A stretch of DNA of 64,000 bases from Cytophagaceae bacterium (GTDB lineage Bacteria; Bacteroidota; Bacteroidia; Cytophagales; Spirosomataceae): the NCBI GenBank assembly GCA_016722655.1, contig JADKIR010000004.1, positions 2,356,001 through 2,420,000 on the forward strand, read 5' to 3'. The notes beneath the pieces are model-generated. The model saw only the letters and a program-made list of their open reading frames with translations. It searched no databases and was not told the origin of the DNA. Of this stretch, positions 13,101-20,040 are shown piece by piece; the first letter of the stretch is position 1, and every line of letters begins with the position of its first letter. Both the position numbers and the translations under genes were made by a program.

Positions 13101-14679
13101 CTCGAATACGATAATAGTATTACCAGGAACAGTACCAACAGCACCGACTATCTCAGGTAGCACGGGTCCTGTATGCGGAACAGAGAAAGTAACGTTGTCT
13201 GCAAGTGCATGTACTTCAGGAACATTGAAATGGAGTACAGGAGAGACCACAAGCACGATAATTGTGGGAGCAGGAACTTATTCAGCAGTATGTATCAACA
13301 GTTGTGGCAGTAGCCCAAGTTCAAATACAATCACTGTAACTCAGGGAGCAACACCAACACCACCGACCTTGACAAGTGATAAGTCAAAAGTATGTGGCAC
13401 AGAGAAAGCGACCTTGACAGCTACAGGCTGTAATGGCACAGTAACATGGTCAGTAGGAGGCACAGGCACTACGAAAGAAGTAAGTGCAGGTTCATATACT
13501 GCAACATGTACCAATGCATGTGGAACATCGGCAGCTTCATTGCCAATAGTAATAGGCAGCGAACCATTGCCATCCGCCCCTGTAGTAACAACTGATAAGA
13601 CAGTATGTTGTGATGGAGAGAAAGCTACATTGAGAGCTACCGGCTGTAATGGAACAGTAACCTGGAGTACGGGAGCAACTGGAACTTCAATACAAGTAGG
13701 AGAATCAGGTAATTATACTGCAACATGTACAACTACTTGTGGCACAAGCAGCAGTTCGACACCTGTTACGATACAGAAATTGAGCAAGCCAACCGCACCG
13801 ACTATCACAGGCAGCACCGGCCCTGTATGTGCAAACGAGAAAGTAATCTTGTCTGCAAGTGCATGTACCACAGGTACATTGAAGTGGAGCACAGGCGAAA
13901 CAACAAGTACGATCAGTGTAGGAGCAGGAACGTACAGTGCAGTATGTGAAAACATCTGTGGCAGTAGTCCGGCCTCGAATACGATAATAGTAGTACCAGG
14001 AACGGTACCAACAGCACCAACTATCTCAGGTAGCACGGGTCCTGTATGCGGAACAGAGAAAGTAACGTTGTCTGCAAGTGCGTGTACATCAGGTACCCTT
14101 AAGTGGAGTACAGGAGAGACCACAAGCACGATAATTGTGGGAGCAGGAACTTATTCAGCAGTATGTATCAACAGTTGTGGCAGTAGCCCAAGTTCAAATA
14201 CAATCACTGTAACTCAGGGAGCAACTCCAACACCACCGACCTTGACAAGTAACAAGTCAACGGTATGTGGCACAGAGAAAGCGACATTGACAGCAACAGG
14301 TTGTAATGGCACAGTAACATGGTCAGTAGGTGGCACAGGCACAACTAAAGAAGTGAGTGCAGGTTCATATACTGCAACATGTACCAATGCATGTGGCACT
14401 TCGGTAGCCTCTGCAGCGATAACCATTGGTACTGGAGTAACACCATCGGCACCGACTATCACCGGTAGTACTGGTCCGGTATGTGGAACTGAAAAAGTTA
14501 CATTAACAGCAAGTTCATGTTCGTCAGGAACAATAAGATGGAGTACTTCAGAAACAACAAGTACAATAAGTGTTGGGGCGGGAACATATACCGCAACATG
14601 TGTAAATGATTGTGGCAGTAGTCCTGCATCAAATGCAATCACTGTAACTCAGGAGCAACTCCAACAGCACCGACCTTGA
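1171..14679 (+). CDS. Giant SdrD-B/SprB-like surface adhesin, central fragment
   Basis: Main body of the adhesin, 4,502 codons open. Order of domains: the remainder of a ten-copy array of 242-aa units, each holding two SdrD-B-like domains (to about 7237); a diverged last SdrD-B domain (about 7219-7567); a short Cys-containing segment; two SprB repeats (about 7838-8290; motifs GGTQPYTYNWSNG and GGLAPYTYVWSNG), the repeat that names the mobile gliding adhesin SprB of Flavobacterium johnsoniae; several Ig/PKD-like domains; then Cys-rich Ig-like domains of about 72 residues with four cysteines each (VCGTEK, TGCNGTVTW, YTATCTNACGTS), arranged in 291-aa and 145-aa tandem units. The apparent TTG start is not real: the protein continues from the left. 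The frame is lost at 14652 where one G is missing from GGG; the next ORF continues the same protein. Likely exported and surface-displayed; no enzymatic motif seen. Confidence 0.85.
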   Translation: MTTTTDATGKYEFTNVKPGTYTVTFTKPADYTTTDPNQGTDDTKDSDADKTTGTTQSVTVVSGEENKTLDAGYFKPAKLGDYVWEDKNYNGVQDSGESPIQGVVVKLLDGAGQPAKDADGNVVASTTTDATGKYQFSNLKPGVQYVVEFTKPSGYEPTAQDKGGDDTKDSDANTTTGKSQTVVLESGENNPTIDAGYFKPATIGDFVFEDKNGNGIQDPTEPGIAGVTVKLNGSDGQGNPVTLTTTTDGTGKYEFTNVKPGTYTVTFTKPADYTTTDPNQGTDDTKDSDADKTTGTTQSVTVVSGEENKTLDAGYFKPAKLGDYVWEDKNYNGVQDSGESPIQGVVVKLLDGAGQPAKDADGNVVASTTTDATGKYQFSNLKPGVQYVVEFTKPSGYEPTAQDKGGDDTKDSDANTTTGKSQTVVLESGENNPTIDAGYFKPATIGDFVFEDKNGNGIQDPTEPGIPGVTVKLNGSDGQGNPVTLTTTTDATGKYEFTNVKPGTYTVTFTKPADYTTTDPNQGTDDTKDSDADKTTGTTQSVTVVSGEENKTLDAGYFKPAKLGDYVWEDKNYNGVQDSGESPIQGVVVKLLDGAGQPAKDADGNVVASTTTDATGKYQFSNLKPGVQYVVEFTKPSGYEPTAQDKGGDDTKDSDANTTTGKSQTVVLESGENNPTIDAGYFKPATIGDFVFEDKNGNGIQDPTEPGIAGVTVKLNGSDGQGNPVTLTTTTDATGKYEFTNVKPGTYTVTFTKPADYTTTDPNQGTDDTKDSDADKTTGTTQSVTVVSGEENKTLDAGYFKPAKLGDYVWEDKNYNGVQDSGESPIQGVVVKLLDGAGQPAKDADGNVVASTTTDATGKYQFSNLKPGVQYVVEFTKPSGYEPTAQDKGGDDTKDSDANTTTGKSQTVVLESGENNPTIDAGYFKPATIGDFVFEDKNGNGIQDPTEPGIPGVTVKLNGSDGQGNPVTLTTTTDATGKYEFTNVKPGTYTVTFTKPADYTTTDPNQGTDDTKDSDADKTTGTTQSVTVVSGEENKTLDAGYFKPAKLGDYVWEDKNYNGVQDSGESPIQGVVVKLLDGAGQPAKDADGNVVASTTTDATGKYQFSNLKPGVQYVVEFTKPSGYEPTAQDKGGDDTKDSDANTTTGKSQTVVLESGENNPTIDAGYFKPATIGDFVFEDKNGNGIQDPTEPGIAGVTVKLNGSDGQGNPVTLTTTTDATGKYEFTNVKPGTYTVTFTKPADYTTTDPNQGTDDTKDSDADKTTGTTQSVTVVSGEENKTLDAGYFKPAKLGDYVWEDKNYNGVQDSGESPIQGVVVKLLDGAGQPAKDADGNVVASTTTDATGKYQFSNLKPGVQYVVEFTKPSGYEPTAQDKGGDDTKDSDANTTTGKSQTVVLESGENNPTIDAGYFKPATIGDFVFEDKNGNGIQDPTEPGIAGVTVKLNGSDGQGNPVTLTTTTDATGKYEFTNVKPGTYTVTFTKPADYTTTDPNQGTDDTKDSDADKTTGTTQSVTVVSGEENKTLDAGYFKPAKLGDYVWEDKNYNGVQDSGESPIQGVVVKLLDGAGQPAKDADGNVVASTTTDATGKYQFSNLKPGVQYVVEFTKPSGYEPTAQDKGGDDTKDSDANTTTGKSQTVVLESGENNPTIDAGYFKPATIGDFVFEDKNGNGIQDPTEPGIAGVTVKLNGSDGQGNPVTLTTTTDGTGKYEFTNVKPGTYTVTFTKPSDYTTTDPNQGTDDTKDSDADKTTGTTQSVTVVSGEENKTLDAGYFKPAKLGDYVWEDKNYNGVQDSGESPIQGVVVKLLDGAGQPAKDADGNVVASTTTDATGKYQFSNLKPGVQYVVEFTKPSGYEPTAQDKGGDDTKDSDANTTTGKSQTVVLESGENNPTIDAGYFKPATIGDFVFEDKNGNGIQDPTEPGIPGVTVKLNGSDGQGNPVTLTTTTDGTGKYEFTNVKPGTYTVTFTKPADYTTTDPNQGTDDTKDSDADKTTGTTQSVTVVSGEENKTLDAGYFKPAKLGDYVWEDTNKNGVQDSGEPGISGATVKLTGTTSTGAPVSLTTTTDANGKYEFTNLAPGTYTVEFVTPGSAGDYTNSPENSGSDDTKDSDANVVTGKTSSITIQSGDDNKTVDAGFYKCIKSAEFNYPNTPICYNQPITLSPIFGAGSQAGVFSSSPVLGSALNTSTGVINVAVAASGSYTITNTILADGKCPVVVSTSTVRIPEKLDISGPITKTDVKCFGDNTGSATIIVKGGTQPYTYNWSNGGTTSIIDNLVAGTYSVTITDANSCTLTAQVTINQSTQLVANAATVNVTCKDGNDGSISVNVTGGLAPYTYVWSNGAPSSATITGLTAGTYSVVVKDANNCSKEITDIIITEPAKLIATAGSNTPVCAGTSILLTSTGGTSYSWTGPNGFTSLLQNPEIANAQLINGGTYNVTAKDAKGCSATASVVVEVRKLNELIGSTSEVCEGEDLTITLPDYGTSATYSWTGPNGYTASGRIITLNNVTNTNEGTYNITVSVNGCSVTSTAKVIVKDKPNPPVVSIVGPTTLCENGSVKLQITNCNGIVKWSTGETGTSINVSIEGTYTANCEVNGCLSGVSNSVVVTKGTTPGAPVISAVKTLLCDGESTTLSATGCNGTLLWSTGATASTITVSVAGNYTANCSNACGASNASNTVVIETGVKPTAPVVTTDKTVCCDGEKATLRATGCNGTVTWSTGATGTSIQVGESGNYTATCTTTCGTSSSSIPVTIQKLSKPTAPVITGSTGPVCANEKVTLSASACTTGTLKWSTGETTSTISVGAGTYTAVCENICGSSPASNTIIVVPGTVPTAPTISGSTGPVCGTEKVTLSASACTSGTLKWSTGETTSTIIVGAGTYSAVCINSCGSSPSSNTITVTQGATPTPPTLTSDKSKVCGTEKATLTATGCNGTVTWSVGGTGTTKEVSAGSYTATCTNACGTSAASLPIVIGSEPLPSAPVVTTDKTVCCDGEKATLRATGCNGTVTWSTGATGTSIQVGESGNYTATCTTTCGTSSSSTPVTIQKLSKPTAPTITGSTGPVCANEKVILSASACTTGTLKWSTGETTSTISVGAGTYSAVCENICGSSPASNTIIVLPGTVPTAPTISGSTGPVCGTEKVTLSASACTSGTLKWSTGETTSTIIVGAGTYSAVCINSCGSSPSSNTITVTQGATPTPPTLTSDKSKVCGTEKATLTATGCNGTVTWSVGGTGTTKEVSAGSYTATCTNACGTSAASLPIVIGSEPLPSAPVVTTDKTVCCDGEKATLRATGCNGTVTWSTGATGTSIQVGESGNYTATCTTTCGTSSSSTPVTIQKLSKPTAPTITGSTGPVCANEKVILSASACTTGTLKWSTGETTSTISVGAGTYSAVCENICGSSPASNTIIVLPGTVPTAPTISGSTGPVCGTEKVTLSASACTSGTLKWSTGETTSTIIVGAGTYSAVCINSCGSSPSSNTITVTQGATPTPPTLTSDKSKVCGTEKATLTATGCNGTVTWSVGGTGTTKEVSAGSYTATCTNACGTSAASLPIVIGSEPLPSAPVVTTDKTVCCDGEKATLRATGCNGTVTWSTGATGTSIQVGESGNYTATCTTTCGTSSSSTPVTIQKLSKPTAPTITGSTGPVCANEKVILSASACTTGTLKWSTGETTSTISVGAGTYSAVCENICGSSPASNTIIVVPGTVPTAPTISGSTGPVCGTEKVTLSASACTSGTLKWSTGETTSTIIVGAGTYSAVCINSCGSSPSSNTITVTQGATPTPPTLTSDKSKVCGTEKATLTATGCNGTVTWSVGGTGTTKEVSAGSYTATCTNACGTSVASLPIVIGSEPLPTAPVVTTDKTVCCDGEKATLRATGCNGTVTWSTGATGTSIQVGESGNYTATCTTTCGTSSSSTPVTIQKLSKPTAPTITGSTGPVCANEKVALSASACTTGTLKWSTGETTSTISVGAGTYTAVCENICGSSPASNTIIVLPGTVPTAPTISGSTGPVCGTEKVTLSASACTSGTLKWSTGETTSTIIVGAGTYSAVCINSCGSSPSSNTITVTQGATPTPPTLTSDKSKVCGTEKATLTATGCNGTVTWSVGGTGTTKEVSAGSYTATCTNACGTSAASLPIVIGSEPLPSAPVVTTDKTVCCDGEKATLRATGCNGTVTWSTGATGTSIQVGESGNYTATCTTTCGTSSSSTPVTIQKLSKPTAPTITGSTGPVCANEKVILSASACTTGTLKWSTGETTSTISVGAGTYSAVCENICGSSPASNTIIVVPGTVPTAPTISGSTGPVCGTEKVTLSASACTSGTLKWSTGETTSTIIVGAGTYSAVCINSCGSSPSSNTITVTQGATPTPPTLTSNKSTVCGTEKATLTATGCNGTVTWSVGGTGTTKEVSAGSYTATCTNACGTSVASAAITIGTGVTPSAPTITGSTGPVCGTEKVTLTASSCSSGTIRWSTSETTSTISVGAGTYTATCVNDCGSSPASNAITVTQEQLQQHRP
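9211..14448 (+). repeat. Six-copy 873-bp tandem repeat (four Cys-rich Ig-like domains per unit)
   Basis: Units start at 9211, 10084, 10957, 11830, 12703 and 13576, each 873 bp (291 aa). Each holds four consecutive ~72-aa domains with the marks VCCDGEK, VCANEK, VCGTEKVTLS and VCGTEKATLT. The copies at 10084 and 10957 look identical by eye. The first copy is the most diverged at its 5' end, and the last switches at its 3' end into the next array type. Confidence 0.95.
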
Positions 14680-16393
14680 CAAGTAATAAGTCAACGGTAT
14701 GTGGCACAGAGAAAGCGACGTTGACAGCAACAGGCTGTAATGGCACTGTAACATGGTCAGTAGGTGGCACTGGCACTACGAAAGAGGTGAGTGCAGGTAC
14801 TTATACTGCAACTTGTACGAATGCATGTGGCACTTCGGTTGCCTCGGCAGCGATAACCATAGGCACTGGAGTTACACCAACAGCACCGACTATCACCGGT
14901 AGTACTGGTCCGGTATGTGGAACTGAGAAAGTAACCTTGTCTGCGAGTGCATGTACGTCAGGAACAATAAGATGGAGTACTTCAGAAACAACAAGTACAA
15001 TAAGTGTTGGGGCAGGAACATATACCGCAACATGTGTAAATGATTGTGGCAGTAGTCCAGCATCAAATACCATCACTGTAACTCAGGGAGCAACTCCAAC
15101 AGCACCGACCTTGACAAGTAATAAGTCAACGGTATGTGGCACAGAGAAAGCGACCTTGACAGCAACAGGCTGTAATGGCACAGTAACATGGTCAGTAGGT
15201 GGTACAGGCACTACGAAAGAGGTGAGTGCAGGTACTTACACTGCAACTTGTACCAATGCATGTGGCACTTCGGTTGCCTCGGCAGCGATAACCATAGGCA
15301 CTGGAGTAACACCAACGGCACCGACTATCACCGGTAGTACTGGTCCGGTATGTGGAACTGAAAAAGTTACATTAACAGCAAGTTCATGTTCGTCAGGAAC
15401 AATAAGATGGAGTACTTCAGAAACAACAAGTACAATAAGTGTTGGGGCGGGAACATATACCGCAACATGTGTAAATGATTGTGGCAGTAGTCCTGCATCA
15501 AATGCAATCACTGTAACTCAGGGAGCAACTCCAACAGCACCGACCTTGACAAGTAATAAGTCAACGGTATGTGGCACAGAGAAAGCGACGTTGACAGCAA
15601 CAGGCTGTAATGGCACTGTAACATGGTCAGTAGGTGGCACTGGCACTACGAAAGAGGTGAGTGCAGGTACTTATACTGTAACTTGTACGAATGCATGTGG
15701 CACTTCGGTTGCCTCGGCAGCGATAACCATAGGCACTGGAGTTACACCAACAGCACCGACTATCACCGGTAGTACTGGTCCGGTATGTGGAACTGAGAAA
15801 GTAACCTTGTCTGCGAGTGCATGTACGTCAGGAACAATAAGATGGAGTACTTCAGAAACAACAAGTACAATAAGTGTTGGGGCAGGAACATATACCGCAA
15901 CATGTGTAAATGATTGTGGCAGTAGTCCAGCATCAAATACCATCACTGTAACTCAGGGAGCAACTCCAACAGCACCGACCTTGACAAGTAATAAGTCAAC
16001 GGTATGTGGCACAGAGAAAGCGACCTTGACAGCAACAGGCTGTAATGGCACAGTAACATGGTCAGTAGGTGGTACAGGCACTACGAAAGAGGTGAGTGCA
16101 GGTACTTATACTGCAACTTGTACCAATGCATGTGGCACTTCGGTTGCCTCGGCAGCGATAACCATTGGCACTGGAGTTACACCAACGGCACCGACTATCA
16201 CCGGTAGTACTGGCCCTGTATGTGGAACTGAAAAAGTTACATTAACAGCAAGTGCATGTACGTCAGGAACAATAAGATGGAGTACTTCAGAAACAACAAG
16301 TACAATAAGTGTTGGGGCAGGAACGTATACCGCAACATGTGTAAATGATTGTGGCAGTAGTCCTTCATCAAATGCAATCACAGTGACTCAGGG
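14241..16393 (+). repeat. Five-copy 435-bp tandem repeat (two Cys-rich domains per unit)
   Basis: Units start at 14241, 14675, 15110, 15545 and 15980 with a 435-bp period (434 for the first, which lost one G). Odd copies carry TASSCSSG or near variants and even copies SASACTSG, so the array also has an 870-bp dimer period. The two domains correspond to the last two domain types of the 873-bp unit, and the first copy overlaps the end of that array. Confidence 0.92.
14651..14653 (+). other. Single-G deletion frameshift
   Basis: All sister copies read ACTCAGGGAGC; here it is ACTCAGGAGC. Loss of one G moves the frame from that of the 1171-14679 ORF to that of 14676-19925, with the same repeat sequence continuing on both sides. 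Confidence 0.92.
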
Positions 16394-19300
16394 AATAACA
16401 CCTTCAGCACCAGTAATAGCTGCTTCTAAAAATGAGATTTGCGGAACTGAATCGATTACCTTAACTGCAACAAATTGTACTGGTCAAATTAAATGGTCAA
16501 ATAACGCAACCGGAACCAGTACAACTATAAGTAATCCAGGTGATTATGCAGCGGTTTGTATCACTGCTTGTGGTGAAAGCCCTAATAGTAATATTGTAAC
16601 CATTGTTAGAGGTGCGATTCCTAATCCTCCTTTGGTAACTACTGACAAAGTTAGTGTTTGTGGAACTGAAAAAGCCAGATTGGTTGCCATCGGTTGCTCA
16701 AGTACTGTTATTTGGAATACAGGAGAACAAGGTGAAAGTATATTGGTTGGAACAGGAACTTATACAGCAGTGTGTTCTAATTCTTGTGGATCTAGTGTAG
16801 CTTCAAACGTAGTTAAAATAGATGTAAATGGAAGACCATCTGCTCCGTCTATTACAGCTGACAGAACAAGTATTTGTGGGTCAGATTCCGCTAAATTGAC
16901 TTCTGAAGGATGTTCAGGTACCGTAACATGGAGTAATGGGAAAATTGGAAATTCAATTTTTGTAAAACAAATTGGTACTTATACTGCTAAGTGTACCAAT
17001 GACTGTGGAACAAGTATTGATTCTGATCCTATTACAATTACCTCAGGGGGTTCTGCACCTGTAGCTCCAGTGATTGCCGCTAATAAAACTAGTATTTGTG
17101 TTGGTGATTCTGCTATATTGACCGTAACCGGTTGTAGTGGTACAGTAACATGGAATACTTCAGGAGTTGGAAATAGAATTGTCGTTTACTCGCCTGGAAC
17201 TTACTCAGCAGTATGTTCTAATGGATGTGGAACAAGTCCTAACTCAAATGCAATCGTAATAGAAAGGAAAACAACAGGATGTAGTGGAACAGGTTGTAAT
17301 ATAACTGCACCAGTTATTTCTGCCTCAAAACTTACAATTTGTGAACCTGAGGATATTACGCTTACAGCAGCAGGTTGTGCCACTGGTACAGTAATTTGGT
17401 CAAATGGTAAAACAGGTGCTTCAATTGTTGTAAAACCAGTTGCAAATACAACTTACAACGCAGTTTGTAAATTGGATACATGTATCAGTGCGGTATCTCA
17501 ATCTTTGACTATAAAAGTTAATAAAACAACTAAACCAATAATTGCTTGTGCAACAGATTTGGTTTGTCCTGGAGAGACAACAACACTAACAGCTTACGAA
17601 TGTGAAGGTGAAGTTAAATGGTCTAATGGAATGATTGGACATCAAATTGAAGTAGCTCCAACTACCTTATCTAAATATACAGCAGTTTGCGTAGTTGGTA
17701 CTTGTACCAGTGAAGCTTCTGATACAGTATGTGTTAATGTTGGTGTACCTGCAAAACCATTTATTGCTTGTAAGTCAAATACTATATGTTTTGGTGAATC
17801 AGCAATAATAACTGCAACTGGTTGTAATGGTGTAGTGGTATGGTCAACAGGTCAATCAGGTTCAGTTCTTACTGTTACCCCTACTACATCTGGTGTGTTC
17901 CATTATACAGCTAAATGTAGAGCTAAGAGTGGTGAGTGTCAAAGTGATGACTCAAACATAATTTCTATCTCAGTGGGTGGAGTTGTAGCGGCTCCAAAAG
18001 CTCTCTCAGAAGTTAAAAATGTTTGTCCGTTCGAAACTGTTGACTTAAACAGTGCAATACTTGGAGATCCTTCTACTAGTGGTGGTTCTTATGAATTCCA
18101 CATAAGTAATTCTCCAAATTCAACACTGATAACCACTACAGGATCAGTACAGGCGGGCAATTATTATCTGTTCGAAAGAAGTAAATTTGGATGCTTTAGC
18201 ACTCCAACTATGATTACAGTGAAAATTGATAACTGTGGTCCTGGCGGAATCAAGCCTGACTCTACCAAGTTTGTTGATATTTCTTTGTACAAAACAGCTT
18301 CTGCTAAGATTGTTCCAGTAGGTCAGATTGTTGAATATAACGTTGTTATTAAAAACCTCAAAGCTGTAAAAGCAACAAATCTTGTGGTTAGAGATATCAT
18401 ACCTCAAGGTTTGGAAATAGATACGGTGAGTACAAATGCCACTTATGCTAATGGCATGGTTAAGATTAATATTGATTCATTGAAAATCAACGATAGCGTT
18501 AAAATTACTTATCGTGCCAAAGTAACCGCAGCAGGTAAAATTGTCAATAACGCCGAATTGTTTGCAGTGGATCAAATCGACAATGTTTTAAGTAACAATA
18601 CAAGTAGCTATACTATTAATGATTACTCAACTACCAACCTGGTTGGTTTGAGCAAAAATGTCGGAACAATCAGATACATCTCTGATAAAATCTATGAAGT
18701 GCCGTTTACATTCAATATTCAAAATATGGGTGCCGGTAATTTGAGTAAGATTCAACTTGTAGATGATTTAGCTGCTACATTTGGTTCCGGAGCATTGATA
18801 GTTGATGATAAGATTCAGGTAACTACCGAAAATGGTTTGGTTGCAAATCCTAACTTCACTGGTAGAGGTGGTAACACCAATCTGTTAATTGATTCATTGA
18901 GTTCATTGGGTACCGGCCAATCACTGGCTGTAGATATCAAAGTGAAAGTCAATATGGCAAATGCTACCAAACGTGACTTCTTCAATACTGCCACGGTTTA
19001 TGCCAATAATCGTACTATCAGTGATGTTTCAACAGCTGGAACTAATCCTGATCCGGACAATGATGGTAATCCGAATAATAACGATGAGCCAACCAAATTT
19101 ACTATTGGGGTTGATTCAAGTACAGTAGGTATTGCAGTCGCTTTAAGTATCTCAGATACCAGCGAGGTTGATGATCAGACTTACGAAGTGAAATACATGG
19201 CTTTGGTTAAAAACATTGGATTCAAAGATTTGAAAAATGTTTCAATCGTGGATTCTTTAACCAAAACTTTCCCTGATTCAGTTCAGTTCTCAATCGTAGG

Positions 19301-19925
19301 AAGTACAACATTTGGAGGAAGTAAAATGAAAATTAATCCTTCGTTCAATGGTAAAACTGACTATAGATTAGTATTAGGTGATTCAACATCAAAACTGGCT
19401 GTAGGTAAGACCGACACATTGCACTTCACAGTTCATGTTAAGTATAGCAACAATTATGGTCCTTACTTTAGTAATCTGGTAGCCTATGGAAAAACCACCA
19501 CTGGTCAGGATGTTAGTGATATCTCGAATTCAGGTATTGTAATCAAGCCTGAGTTGAGTGATCCAACAATACTCAGAATACCGAAAGATGGAATTATTTC
19601 TGAAATACTAGTTGATAGAGTTGAATTAATGGATGGTTTCTCTCCAAATGATGATGGTAAAAATGAGACACTTAACCTTTCTGTGAAAGAAGGCTCGGGC
19701 GAATTCACCATCGAATCGTTTGAAATATACAACAGATGGGGACACTTAATCTGGAAATCAACCAATCAGAAAGTATCCACGGAAAACGGAATTCAGTGGG
19801 ATGCAACGTCTAACACTGGACTTAGATTTGGTCCGGAAGGAGTGCCAGATGGAACATATTACTATGCCATTAAAGCAACAGGCCAACCTAATCTGAAGGT
19901 AGGATTTATAACAGTAGCTCGCTAA
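14676..19925 (+). CDS. Giant SdrD-B/SprB-like surface adhesin, C-terminal fragment with T9SS type-B sorting domain
   Basis: C-terminal 1,749 codons of the same adhesin. It continues the 145-aa Cys-rich array to about 16393, followed by about eight diverged single domains of the same fold (ICGTES, ICGSDSA, ICVGDSA, VCPGETT and similar). From about 18250 come DUF11-like stalk domains (YNVVIKNLKAVKATNLVV) and two related non-Cys domains. The last ~98 residues (from about 19630) are a gliding-motility-associated CHU_C domain: FSPNDDGKNE, IYNRWG and DGTYYYAI. This domain is the sorting signal of type-B T9SS cargo, so the protein should be secreted through T9SS and kept on the surface (family knowledge). 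The listed start is only the point where this frame opens after a 1-bp deletion. An intrinsic terminator follows, and a PorE-like gene lies 115 bp downstream. Confidence 0.88.
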   Translation: MTSNKSTVCGTEKATLTATGCNGTVTWSVGGTGTTKEVSAGTYTATCTNACGTSVASAAITIGTGVTPTAPTITGSTGPVCGTEKVTLSASACTSGTIRWSTSETTSTISVGAGTYTATCVNDCGSSPASNTITVTQGATPTAPTLTSNKSTVCGTEKATLTATGCNGTVTWSVGGTGTTKEVSAGTYTATCTNACGTSVASAAITIGTGVTPTAPTITGSTGPVCGTEKVTLTASSCSSGTIRWSTSETTSTISVGAGTYTATCVNDCGSSPASNAITVTQGATPTAPTLTSNKSTVCGTEKATLTATGCNGTVTWSVGGTGTTKEVSAGTYTVTCTNACGTSVASAAITIGTGVTPTAPTITGSTGPVCGTEKVTLSASACTSGTIRWSTSETTSTISVGAGTYTATCVNDCGSSPASNTITVTQGATPTAPTLTSNKSTVCGTEKATLTATGCNGTVTWSVGGTGTTKEVSAGTYTATCTNACGTSVASAAITIGTGVTPTAPTITGSTGPVCGTEKVTLTASACTSGTIRWSTSETTSTISVGAGTYTATCVNDCGSSPSSNAITVTQGITPSAPVIAASKNEICGTESITLTATNCTGQIKWSNNATGTSTTISNPGDYAAVCITACGESPNSNIVTIVRGAIPNPPLVTTDKVSVCGTEKARLVAIGCSSTVIWNTGEQGESILVGTGTYTAVCSNSCGSSVASNVVKIDVNGRPSAPSITADRTSICGSDSAKLTSEGCSGTVTWSNGKIGNSIFVKQIGTYTAKCTNDCGTSIDSDPITITSGGSAPVAPVIAANKTSICVGDSAILTVTGCSGTVTWNTSGVGNRIVVYSPGTYSAVCSNGCGTSPNSNAIVIERKTTGCSGTGCNITAPVISASKLTICEPEDITLTAAGCATGTVIWSNGKTGASIVVKPVANTTYNAVCKLDTCISAVSQSLTIKVNKTTKPIIACATDLVCPGETTTLTAYECEGEVKWSNGMIGHQIEVAPTTLSKYTAVCVVGTCTSEASDTVCVNVGVPAKPFIACKSNTICFGESAIITATGCNGVVVWSTGQSGSVLTVTPTTSGVFHYTAKCRAKSGECQSDDSNIISISVGGVVAAPKALSEVKNVCPFETVDLNSAILGDPSTSGGSYEFHISNSPNSTLITTTGSVQAGNYYLFERSKFGCFSTPTMITVKIDNCGPGGIKPDSTKFVDISLYKTASAKIVPVGQIVEYNVVIKNLKAVKATNLVVRDIIPQGLEIDTVSTNATYANGMVKINIDSLKINDSVKITYRAKVTAAGKIVNNAELFAVDQIDNVLSNNTSSYTINDYSTTNLVGLSKNVGTIRYISDKIYEVPFTFNIQNMGAGNLSKIQLVDDLAATFGSGALIVDDKIQVTTENGLVANPNFTGRGGNTNLLIDSLSSLGTGQSLAVDIKVKVNMANATKRDFFNTATVYANNRTISDVSTAGTNPDPDNDGNPNNNDEPTKFTIGVDSSTVGIAVALSISDTSEVDDQTYEVKYMALVKNIGFKDLKNVSIVDSLTKTFPDSVQFSIVGSTTFGGSKMKINPSFNGKTDYRLVLGDSTSKLAVGKTDTLHFTVHVKYSNNYGPYFSNLVAYGKTTTGQDVSDISNSGIVIKPELSDPTILRIPKDGIISEILVDRVELMDGFSPNDDGKNETLNLSVKEGSGEFTIESFEIYNRWGHLIWKSTNQKVSTENGIQWDATSNTGLRFGPEGVPDGTYYYAIKATGQPNLKVGFITVAR

Positions 19926-19943
19926 TTTGCAGGAAAAACGAAG

Positions 19944-19975
19944 ATGTCGCCGTTGAATAAATGGCGGCATTTTTT
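19944..19975 (+). terminator. Intrinsic terminator of the adhesin gene
   Basis: ATGTCGCC pairs with GGCGGCAT (one U-G wobble) around an 11-nt loop, followed directly by a run of T. It lies 19 bp after the adhesin stop codon. Confidence 0.85.
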
Positions 19976-20040
19976 CGTTTAATAACCAAAGGCATGGTTT
20001 TTGTTTATTTATCAGTCACGATACTTTCTATCTGGTATAA

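Noticed and set aside
9348..16381. Series of 74-142-codon open frames on both strands inside the Cys-rich arrays
   Set aside because: They recur with exactly the repeat period and are antisense or shifted readings of the adhesin; none resembles a known protein.
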